NCBI GenBank assembly: GCA_964449305.1
Contig: CAYUYM010000067.1
Location: 1 to 16,110 of the forward strand
Direction: 5' to 3'
DNA length: 16,110 nucleotides
Source: CAYUYM01 sp964449305
GTDB taxonomy: Bacteria; Bacteroidota; Ignavibacteria; SZUA-365; CAYQST01
A program made the translations under genes and the position numbers. Under the pieces are notes generated by a model, which saw only the letters and a program-made list of their open reading frames with translations, was not told where the DNA came from and made no database searches. This document shows positions 9,201 to 15,142 of the stretch, piece after piece; positions within the stretch are counted from its first letter, which is position 1, and each line of letters starts with the position of its first letter.

Positions 9201-10227
9201 TGAGCTCCTCCAACCCCATGGCGATCTTGCCGCGGATGCCGTCGAAGCTCTCATCCTTGATCGGCGCATTGCGGTTTGCATCCCAGAATTCATAGTCCGC
9301 CGCCGTCACCCCCTTGTACTGGTGCGTGGCTCCGTGCATCACCACCGTGGCCCCGTGGCGCACCATGTAGTGGATCGCATCCACCATGTCCGGCTTGTCC
9401 GACATGGTGACCCGCAGACCGCTGGCGGGATCCACGTAGATCGGCGTCAAACCCACCTCGAACGGCACGTCCTCCGACGAGAGGATGTCGGCGAGTCTGC
9501 GAAGCCGGTCGGGATCCTCCATCGGGTTCACATCCTCGATGCGCAGAAGCGCACGGTGCGATGCGGGATGATCCTCCTCCAGGATGTCGTGCAGGATGTC
9601 GGCGAAGAAGAGGTAGCGATCCTGTTCGGTGGCATAGGCAAAGGGCGAATCGGCCACATACCAGAAGCGCCCGCTGTGCAGCAGGTAGGGCGCTGTCGTC
9701 CGCCGCGCCGATGTGGTGGCCACCACCGCGCAGCGTGCCGGGTCGGTGACGCGCGTCACCACCACATTGGGCGCCTCCTTGGTGAAGGTGGCGCCGTTGT
9801 GGTGCACCGCCGAGAAGCCGCTGCTCGTGTCGACAGCCACGGGGGTGAACCCGAACAGCCTGTCGGTGGAGTACTGCCGGTTGAATTCGATGATGCCCGT
9901 CGAGATCCAGATGAAGGTCGACGTGCGCTTCGCCACATCCGCCATCATCACCGGCGACGGGGCGAACTTCAACGAGTGCCCGACGAAGGCCGCGACATCG
10001 TAGCCCTGCATCTCCGCAGGCCGGTAGTTCTCCGACGAGGTGACGGTGACGTTCACCGCAAAATGCCCGAGGAGCTGCCGGAACTGCAGCGCGTCACTTC
10101 GTGCATGGTTCGATGGAACATCGCGGCCCTCATACAGGATGAGCACCGTCTTTCCTGCATTCTGGGCGGAGAGCGGTGCGGCGACGAGGAGCACGGTCGC
10201 GAGCAGGAGAAGGAAGCGGAAACGCAT
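6298..10227 (-). CDS. Membrane-anchored DUF2334 (YdaL-like) deacetylase-fold protein fused to a glycoside-hydrolase-like barrel
   Basis: I chose the Met at 10227 (1309 residues) because it begins a clear signal peptide (1-21, ending PLSA before Q); the longer frame from 10284 would add 19 non-hydrophobic residues ahead of it. Residues about 25-210 are the Rossmann-like N-terminal part often seen with DUF2334. The DUF2334 domain follows with RIEDVNPMED (229-238), H298-GAT-H302, TPHYTGS (354-360) and H448, the expected metal and catalytic positions of this polysaccharide-deacetylase-related fold. Residues about 578-761 look like a glutamine-amidotransferase/ThuA-type domain. A TIM-barrel-like glycoside hydrolase region spans about 773-1110, with VYAWIEPP near 831-838 and DGVNFGEAYF, in which E900 is a catalytic candidate. 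Beta-rich segments and one C-terminal membrane helix (about 1275-1299) close the protein. Most of it is therefore periplasmic and tethered. The pairing with the downstream synthase suggests de-acetylation and trimming of a nascent polysaccharide, by inference. Confidence 0.85.
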   Translation of the reverse strand: MRFRFLLLLATVLLVAAPLSAQNAGKTVLILYEGRDVPSNHARSDALQFRQLLGHFAVNVTVTSSENYRPAEMQGYDVAAFVGHSLKFAPSPVMMADVAKRTSTFIWISTGIIEFNRQYSTDRLFGFTPVAVDTSSGFSAVHHNGATFTKEAPNVVVTRVTDPARCAVVATTSARRTTAPYLLHSGRFWYVADSPFAYATEQDRYLFFADILHDILEEDHPASHRALLRIEDVNPMEDPDRLRRLADILSSEDVPFEVGLTPIYVDPASGLRVTMSDKPDMVDAIHYMVRHGATVVMHGATHQYKGVTAADYEFWDANRNAPIKDESFDGIRGKIAMGLEELIRNGIYPVMWETPHYTGSIISYQAAASIFSTAMEQRLVINDPDHSQYFPYIITRDMYGQTLIPENLGYIPYDPDDPQLSVDQVTSILEYARTNLHVRDGFASCFFHSFVAPENLTRLVRGIKEMGYTYIDPKDFSNSVRLRDKAILTGCGSVQVTLEAQYLREYVIDRQGRIVSTTTSPERITGTVTKDYALEDGQILFLTPTEVHDRSVGFFEGLKRRFLKVWRTLFPEKLERHEARVAVLWDSTLTGGGMLDQQSFLNAFRVVSIPVDTLHVTGNAPFGHYTLIIAPGASVEKLTDARFSAIIEWVRAGGHCITDEKSEFSTELGIRHTGATVPVSRIRDRIHPDESLEWRSPAPFMKFEVHDDDEVFASDDETEAPLVIGRRFGSGGFLYFGCRFDPESDAGFSRFPFIVEYVRQFMHLQPVLRRDALELYFDPGYRGTYSVEDLVKRWAANGVRAIHAAAWHFYPKFTYDYARLIELCHANGILVYAWIEPPQVSQQFWLLHPEWREKSFDGNDARPSWRYPMAMTEPACLDAMCADYESFLRRLDFDGVNFGEAYFESGVGGPEEPKHLTPMHPSARTRFRAMHGFDPASLLDPASPWFWKRNATAWMAFEDWRVDRMVEVNRRLLEIGERLRAARPGFDVLITMLDNLGSPELRRSQAVDMERIIALRRDHRFTLIVEDPMARWSEDPRRYERIAAQYRGLVGNDFGLDLNILSFRQPDKPTRFPTLIQTGTEAMMLMAVTSTLTDRVLTYAESSINPQDFPLLAHAAAGMARLEHIDGGYRVISPVSVALQLGDTHPVILLDGQIKTAVADGRFLIPAGEHTVILDPQENAFSTDQLKASIVSITANLLYEAGDDRSITFGYETGTRCLVAINKEPLSLFVDGVETPLQVMKGHDRFSVMLPTGRHDVRMVTQSTVSYGVNLTSLLSSSLIVVFGALAVSVLAAFWLVVRIQRRRPLHAA

Positions 10228-10273
10228 GATGGCAGCTCTTTCGGCGGATGGGGTGGGTGAAACGGTTGGCGGG

Positions 10274-12619
10274 TCAGCGCGCAATCACGATGGACCGCAT
10301 GGTGCGCGCCCCGGCCACATCAAGCACAATATGGTACGTGCCGGAGTGCGGGAAAATGGATTCCGGGATCCACACGGATGCCCCGCCCCCGAAGGCCGGA
10401 AGCCGGTCCGTGAGATCCGCGATCCGCTCCCCGAGCGTGGTGATGATGGACAGATGCGCCCCGCAGCCGCCCGGCACGAGGCCGTGCAGCGTCACGGTGA
10501 TGCCCGCACTTGACGGATTGGGATGGGCCCCGATGCCCCGGACGGATGCCGGCGGAGCGCGGCGCACCGTGACCACGGGACTGCACGTCGCGCGGCCGTC
10601 CACATCCCGCTGGCGAAGCCGGTAGGCGATTGCCTCCTCCATCGGGGGCGCGAGGTCGACGAAGTCGTAGCGCGCTCCCACGGGGTTCAACGCCGGGACG
10701 AACCCGATCCCGCACCAGTGCCCGCCATCGCGGCGCTCCACCTCGAAGCCGGCATTGTTGTCCTCGGACACCGTGGACCAGGCGAGCTCCACGCGGCCGT
10801 CGGCGAAGCTGCCGGTGAACGAGGCCAGTTCCACGGGCACGGGCCACGCGGCGTTGGAGAGCACCGATCCAACGTCCCCCGCCACACGCACCGGTCCGCC
10901 CTTGCAGGCCACCGAGTAGATGCTGTACATCGAGTGACTGATCTCGGGGTACCACGACGCGCCGTCATCGTCGGAGCGCATCACGACCCCCTCGTCACCC
11001 ACCACCACCACGGTTCCGGGCGACGTGACCGCGATGTCGAAGAGGGCGACCGTCGTGTTCGTCGTCTGCGTGTCCCAGCTCGCACCGGCGTCGGTGGTCG
11101 TGAGGACGGTGCCGGCATCGCCGGCAATCCAGCCGTTGTCGCCCCACACCACCACGGAGAAGAGCGCATCAAGCGTGAAGGAGGCCTGCGGCAGCCAGGT
11201 GCCGCCGCCGTTCGTGGTGGAAAGGATCACGCCGTTGCCGCCGACAATGGTGCCCGTGGTCGCATCCTGCATGTCGATGCCATAGAGCGGCTGCAACGTC
11301 CCCGACGCCTGCGCCTGCCAGGTCGCCCCGCCGTCCGTGGTCCGGATGATCCGCCCACTGACACCGACTGCCCAGCCCGTCATCGCATCGACGAAATCCA
11401 CCGCGTTGAGCGCAACGCTCTGCCCCGTGGTCTGCGCCTGCCAGGTGGAGCCACTGTTCACGGTGTGGAGCATCGCCCCGGATTCACCACAGGCCCAGGC
11501 GGTCTGATCATCCACGGAGCACACTCCGTACAGCGATCCGCTGAACGGGCCCGCACCGATGAGCCAGGTGGCGCCGCCATCCGTGGTGCGGAAGATCATC
11601 CCCGACGCGCCACAGGCCCACGTCGTCTGGCCGCCCTCGGCTGCGATCGCATTCATGCTGAGCTGTGTGACCGCGACCATGGGCTGCCATTGGCCGCCAC
11701 CCGCCGACCGCCGGATCTCGCCGAACACGCCGACCGCCACGAGATCCGTGCCCACGACTGCGACACTCTCCAGTCCGTAGGTGGTGCCGGAGGCGGCGGT
11801 GGTCCAGGAGACGCCGGCCGTTGTCGAGACGACCACCGTGCCACTCTCGCCCACGGCCACGGCCGACATATCGTCGATGAAGCGCACCGAGTTGAGATCG
11901 TTGGTCGAACCCGATCCGAGGCGCGTCCATGTCGTGCCGCCATTGGTGGTCCGGATCACCACGCCGCCCGAGCCGACCGCAAGACCGAGCTGGCCGTTCC
12001 GGAAGTCCACGCCGATCAGGCTGTAGTTCCCGGGTCCCGGCGCCGTCGATGCGACCCATGTCGCCCCGCCATCCGTGGTGCGGAGCACCGTCCTGCCCGC
12101 CCCGACGCACCAGCCCCTGAGCGCATCGATGAAGCACACGGCGTTGACATTGGCCGTGACTCCCGATGTCTGCTGCGTCCACTGCGCCCCGCCGTTGCCC
12201 GTGTGGAAGATCATCCCGGCGTCCCCCACCGCCCAGGCCTCGTCCGGGCCCGTGGCGGCCACCTCGTTGAAACCCGCCGTGGTGGGCGTGGGCGAGGGCG
12301 TCCAGGAGGCGCCGCCGTCTTGCGAGATCAGCACCACACCATTGTCCCCCACCGCCCAGATGTCACCGGACGTCGGTGCCGCCACGCCGCGGATGAAATC
12401 GCCGACCTGCGACTCCTGCCAGAACCAGGTGACGCCGCCGTCCAGGGATTTGACGATGCTGCCCGCACCGCCGACGGCCCAGAGGGTGGACGATCCTGGA
12501 GCGCAGGCGATCTTCCACAGATCGTTGCCCTGTGGCAGGGGGGTGTTCCACTGCCATTGCGCGGCAAGCGCTGCGGGGAACAGGAGGAGCATCGCGAGGA
12601 TGTGGTGTCGAGTCTTCAT
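10274..12619 (-). CDS. Secreted 14-repeat Ycf48/BNR-type propeller protein with T9SS sorting domain
   Basis: The start at 12619 gives 781 residues and begins with a signal peptide (1-20, ending ALAA before Q). The longer frame from 12778 would run through the upstream gene and lacks a signal. From about residue 46 to 590 the protein is a chain of units of the type VGxxGxIxxTxDGGxTW, with the closing Trp recurring about every 41 residues. I count 13 complete units and a fourteenth (VAGDVGSVL) without the DGGxTW part. Ycf48 forms a seven-bladed propeller, so 14 units suggest two. A fibronectin-like linker follows (about 595-690: ELASFTGSF, WSTVSEDNNAGFEVERR, YRLRQRDVDG). The last 84 residues start AHPNPSSAG and look like a T9SS type A sorting domain, ending GTYHIVLD..RSIVIAR. 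Its function is unknown; binding or adhesion outside the cell is an inference. It lies 52 bases after its paralogue. Confidence 0.88.
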   Translation of the reverse strand: MKTRHHILAMLLLFPAALAAQWQWNTPLPQGNDLWKIACAPGSSTLWAVGGAGSIVKSLDGGVTWFWQESQVGDFIRGVAAPTSGDIWAVGDNGVVLISQDGGASWTPSPTPTTAGFNEVAATGPDEAWAVGDAGMIFHTGNGGAQWTQQTSGVTANVNAVCFIDALRGWCVGAGRTVLRTTDGGATWVASTAPGPGNYSLIGVDFRNGQLGLAVGSGGVVIRTTNGGTTWTRLGSGSTNDLNSVRFIDDMSAVAVGESGTVVVSTTAGVSWTTAASGTTYGLESVAVVGTDLVAVGVFGEIRRSAGGGQWQPMVAVTQLSMNAIAAEGGQTTWACGASGMIFRTTDGGATWLIGAGPFSGSLYGVCSVDDQTAWACGESGAMLHTVNSGSTWQAQTTGQSVALNAVDFVDAMTGWAVGVSGRIIRTTDGGATWQAQASGTLQPLYGIDMQDATTGTIVGGNGVILSTTNGGGTWLPQASFTLDALFSVVVWGDNGWIAGDAGTVLTTTDAGASWDTQTTNTTVALFDIAVTSPGTVVVVGDEGVVMRSDDDGASWYPEISHSMYSIYSVACKGGPVRVAGDVGSVLSNAAWPVPVELASFTGSFADGRVELAWSTVSEDNNAGFEVERRDGGHWCGIGFVPALNPVGARYDFVDLAPPMEEAIAYRLRQRDVDGRATCSPVVTVRRAPPASVRGIGAHPNPSSAGITVTLHGLVPGGCGAHLSIITTLGERIADLTDRLPAFGGGASVWIPESIFPHSGTYHIVLDVAGARTMRSIVIAR
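10850..12484 (-). repeat. Repeat tract coding for 14 propeller units (781-residue protein)
   Basis: About 123 bases encode each 41-residue unit. On the plus strand, near-identical stretches such as gccgccatccgtggtgcgg recur in it, for example near 11573 and 12065. Unit length varies slightly (39-43 residues), so the array has diverged and is not a recent expansion. A unit with a degenerate ending closes the tract. Confidence 0.8.
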
Positions 12620-12671
12620 GCCGGTGACCGTGTTGTGGTGGATGTGGGTGATGGTGACACGCCCGCCGGCG

Positions 12672-14783
12672 TCAGAGGCCGGCGACAAAGGAGATGGTGT
12701 ATGTGCCCGACGCCGTCTGCAGCCTGCAGATGCAGACGCCGCGATGGTGCACACGGGCGATGTCGAGCGGAAGCACAAGCCGTGTGACGGATGAGCTCCG
12801 GGGAAGGCGCGGGGTGAGATCGGCCAGACGGCGCCCGGCGGTGTCGAAGATCTCCAGATGCAGCACGTCGGACGCTGCGCCAGGGAGGGCGTTGAAATCG
12901 ATCGTCAGGAACGCGGCATCACGGCACGGGTTGGGGTGGATGGAGAGCGGGTTGGCCATGACGCGGGCCGTCGGGGCGTCGACCGCCGTGGTGCGCTCCT
13001 CAAGTGTCAGCACCGTGCCGTAGTCGCCGGACACCCACACCTGCCCGATGCCGCGGGCGTCGAGGCCGTACAGGTTGTACTCTGTCCGCGCATCGGTCCA
13101 CTGCCACGACTGGCCACCGTCGGTGGAACGGAGGATTGTCCCCTCCTCCCCCACGGCACAGAGCTCGCGGTTGGTCATGGCCGCGATCACATACAGGGGC
13201 TGCGATCTGCCGCTCGGCTGCAGCGTCCAGTGCACACCGCCGTCGGTGCTGTGCAGCACGGTGCCGCCTTCACCCACGGCCCAGCCCTCGGACTCGGAGG
13301 AGAAGCGCGTCCAGTACAGCGTGTTCTGCGTGGGCGAGGCCATGCGCACCCACGATGCCCCGCCGTTGTCGGAGCGGAGGATGATGCCCCCCTCACCCAC
13401 GACCACGATGCGTGTGTCGCTGACCGTGTGGAGCCCGTAGAGGTATGCTTCAACACCGGTCTGCTGGCGCACCCAGTGCAGCCCGCGATCGGTGCTGCGC
13501 AGCACGATGCCCAGCTCGCCCACCGCCCAGCCCGTGCCCGATTCTGAGAAATCCACGGCGAGGAGGATGTTGGCATGGTCGTTCTGCTGCTGCTCCCACG
13601 ATGCCCCGCCGTCGGAGGTGTGAAGAATGATGCCGTATTCCCCGACAGCCCAGGCTTCGAGTGCGGAGACGGCCTTCCCGCCGTACAGGTCGTTCGCCTT
13701 CGGAGGCGTCTGTCGTGCCCATGTTGCGGCGCCATCGGTGGTGTGCACGATGGTGCCATCCTCACCGAAGCCCCAGCCGCTGGCGGCGTCGCCGATGGTG
13801 ATCCAGTTGACCGAGGTGCGCAGATCGTTGTTCATCGGCAGCCACGTGGCGCCGCCATCGGTGCTGCGCAGGATGTGCCCGTATTCGCCGACCACCAACG
13901 CAGCGCCTCCGGACAGACCGATGCCTTCGAGCACGCTCTCCGGGAGGCGCACGGGGAGCTGCTGCCAGCCCCCCCCACCGTCCGTGGTGCGGAGCTGCGT
14001 CCCGCCGTCACCGACGATCCATGCGTCGGACGGCGACACTGCGTGCACACCGTTGAGGTTCCGAGTGGTGCCTGCATTCTGCGCATCCCAGCGCAGCCCG
14101 CCATTCACCGTGGTGACCACCGTCCCCGCCGCACCGACGATCCACCCGGTGGCTCCAACGAAGGCGGCATCGAAGAGGTCCACCCCGGCCGGCAGCCGCG
14201 TCGACGTCCATGTCGCGCCGCCGTTCGAGGTCCGGAGAATGGTGCCCGCCTCGCCCACCGCCACGCCCGTGGTGGTGGAGAGAAACGCGATGCCGTTGAG
14301 CCCCGCAGTGCTGCCCGTTGCCTGCTGCACCCATGTGGTTCCGCCGTCGGTGGTCGCGATCACCACACCGCCGTCACCACAGGCCCAGCCGTTGGAGGCG
14401 TCCACGAACGTGACGGCGTTCAACCCCGCCGTGGTCCCGGACTGGAGCTCCTCCCACAGGTACCCCCTGTCGCGCGTGCGCAGACAGGTGCCGTTGTCCC
14501 CCACGGCGAACGCCGTCCGTTCATCGAGGACGGCCACATCGAGCAGGTTGTCGGTCAGGCCGTCCATTTCCTGAAGCCAGGTGACGCCGCCGTCGAACGA
14601 GTGCATGATGGTGCCGGCATGCCCCACCGCCCAGGCTTCGTGGTCGTTCGCGAAGGACACCGCGGTGAGCACGTTCCCCTGGGGCACGGGGTGCCTCCAG
14701 GTCCAGCGTCGCGTCTGCGCGTATGCATGCCAGTTCAGGGGGAGAAGGGTCAGGATGAGAAGAAGCGTGAATCGGCAATGCAT
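12672..14783 (-). CDS. Secreted 14-repeat Ycf48/BNR-type propeller protein with T9SS-like tail (first gene of the operon)
   Basis: The 703-residue protein begins with a signal peptide (1-22, ending AYA before Q). Its repeats run from about residue 48 to 595. The closing Trp lies at 69, 110, 151, 192, 232, 273, 314, 355, 396, 437, 478, 519 and 560, almost exactly every 41 residues. A fourteenth unit (VWVSGDYGTVLTL) lacks the end motif. Fourteen units fit two seven-bladed propellers of the Ycf48 type. The tail (about 615-703) starts SIHPNP, has LEIFDTAGRRLADLTPRLP in the middle and ends in a short beta-rich stretch; it resembles a T9SS sorting domain, less canonical than that of its paralogue. 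The mature N termini of the two proteins share W-x-W..P-x-PQGN, so they come from a gene duplication. It differs from its paralogue in lacking the fibronectin-like linker. Its substrate or partner is unknown. Confidence 0.88.
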   Translation of the reverse strand: MHCRFTLLLILTLLPLNWHAYAQTRRWTWRHPVPQGNVLTAVSFANDHEAWAVGHAGTIMHSFDGGVTWLQEMDGLTDNLLDVAVLDERTAFAVGDNGTCLRTRDRGYLWEELQSGTTAGLNAVTFVDASNGWACGDGGVVIATTDGGTTWVQQATGSTAGLNGIAFLSTTTGVAVGEAGTILRTSNGGATWTSTRLPAGVDLFDAAFVGATGWIVGAAGTVVTTVNGGLRWDAQNAGTTRNLNGVHAVSPSDAWIVGDGGTQLRTTDGGGGWQQLPVRLPESVLEGIGLSGGAALVVGEYGHILRSTDGGATWLPMNNDLRTSVNWITIGDAASGWGFGEDGTIVHTTDGAATWARQTPPKANDLYGGKAVSALEAWAVGEYGIILHTSDGGASWEQQQNDHANILLAVDFSESGTGWAVGELGIVLRSTDRGLHWVRQQTGVEAYLYGLHTVSDTRIVVVGEGGIILRSDNGGASWVRMASPTQNTLYWTRFSSESEGWAVGEGGTVLHSTDGGVHWTLQPSGRSQPLYVIAAMTNRELCAVGEEGTILRSTDGGQSWQWTDARTEYNLYGLDARGIGQVWVSGDYGTVLTLEERTTAVDAPTARVMANPLSIHPNPCRDAAFLTIDFNALPGAASDVLHLEIFDTAGRRLADLTPRLPRSSSVTRLVLPLDIARVHHRGVCICRLQTASGTYTISFVAGL
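12999..14642 (-). repeat. Repeat tract coding for 14 propeller units (703-residue protein)
   Basis: The units are 123 bases long with almost no length variation: eleven of twelve spacings between the closing Trp codons are exactly 41 codons and one is 40. Plus-strand stretches such as gcgccgccatcggtgctgcg near 13850 show the shared DNA core. The regular period suggests structural constraint on each blade or homogenisation between units. Confidence 0.8.
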
Positions 14784-14962
14784 GATGGACCACGGGGAGA
14801 TGATGAACGGAAAATACGCAGAAAATCCGGGGAATTCGCAGGTGGTTCACGGGGCAACAATGATGCCAGAGTGCACACCCACACGCTTCCAGGCAGATGC
14901 TGGAAATGGGCGGAAATATTGAAGGCGTGCAGGCGCATCACCATACGCGCAGCATGGAGTGT

Positions 14963-15005
14963 CGACGAATTTGTCGTTCCAGGGTCCGATTCGACAATTT
15001 CGTCG
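14963..15005. promoter_or_regulatory. Paired 14-base palindromic element, candidate operator
   Basis: CGACGAATTTGTCG (14963-14976) and CGACAATTTCGTCG (14992-15005) are inverted copies of each other with 13 of 14 bases matching, separated by 15 bases. Each copy is itself close to a palindrome (CGAC...GTCG ends). The centres are 29 bases apart. Such a layout fits two dimers of a regulator binding side by side between the divergent operons. A long RNA hairpin is possible too, but no T tract follows it on either strand, which argues against an intrinsic terminator. Confidence 0.55.
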
Positions 15006-15075
15006 TTGCCGCCGGATCCACGAATCGCTTCACGCAATCCTGCATGGAGCAGACAGATGGTGATCGCTTCTTACC

Positions 15076-15106
15076 TTGCATTTCGCAGGCTCGAATGCTA
15101 ATATTG
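15076..15106 (+). promoter_or_regulatory. Bacteroidota-type promoter for the peptidyl-prolyl isomerase gene
   Basis: TTG (15076-15078) is followed after 20 bases by TAATATTG (15099-15106), which matches five of the six fixed bases of TAnnTTTG. In sigma-70 terms it also reads TTGCAT-17 bases-TAATAT. It sits in an AT-rich patch unlike the surrounding DNA and leaves a leader of about 30 bases with no Shine-Dalgarno, as is usual in Bacteroidota. Confidence 0.6.
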
Positions 15107-15142
15107 GAATTGCTTTTTTCCAAAACCAACTATATACACATC

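Larger units (their letters stand above)
14784..15142. other. Divergent intergenic region of 359 bases
   Basis: No convincing gene is present; small frames through here are chance extensions. From left to right it holds an AT-richer stretch near 14805-14835 just upstream of the propeller operon, a perfect 6-base inverted repeat (TTCCAG, 7-base gap, CTGGAA, 14887-14905), the paired palindromic element at 14963-15005 and the promoter of the isomerase gene. I could not find a TTG-N20-TAnnTTTG match for the minus-strand operon, so its promoter is not identified. Confidence 0.7.

Noticed and set aside
7435..10260. 941-codon open frame on the plus strand
   Set aside because: It is the antisense of the DUF2334 fusion gene. 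Its translation is His/Arg/Gly-rich with no recognisable domain, which is typical of antisense frames in GC-rich DNA, while the minus strand shows clear motifs and a signal peptide.
12620..12778. N-terminal extension of the 781-residue propeller protein
   Set aside because: The extra 53 residues overlap the upstream gene by about 107 bases and would bury the signal peptide; the Met at 12619 starts a standard signal peptide.
10523..12787. 754-codon plus-strand frame
   Set aside because: It is the antisense of the repeat gene; its apparent periodicity only mirrors the repeats on the other strand.
10850..14642. CRISPR array or DNA-level satellite
   Set aside because: The 123-base periodicity is coding and varies in sequence; there are no identical short repeats with unrelated spacers.
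14805..14835. Promoter for the propeller operon at TATTTTCC (minus strand)
   Set aside because: The -7 box is only partly matched and no TTG lies 20 bases upstream, so I did not list it.
14963..15005. Reading the paired palindrome as an intrinsic terminator
   Set aside because: The arms are long enough, but the 15-base gap is large, no T tract follows on either strand, and both flanking genes point away from it.
13575..15101. 508-codon plus-strand frame
   Set aside because: It is antisense to the 703-residue propeller gene and continues by chance into the intergenic region.
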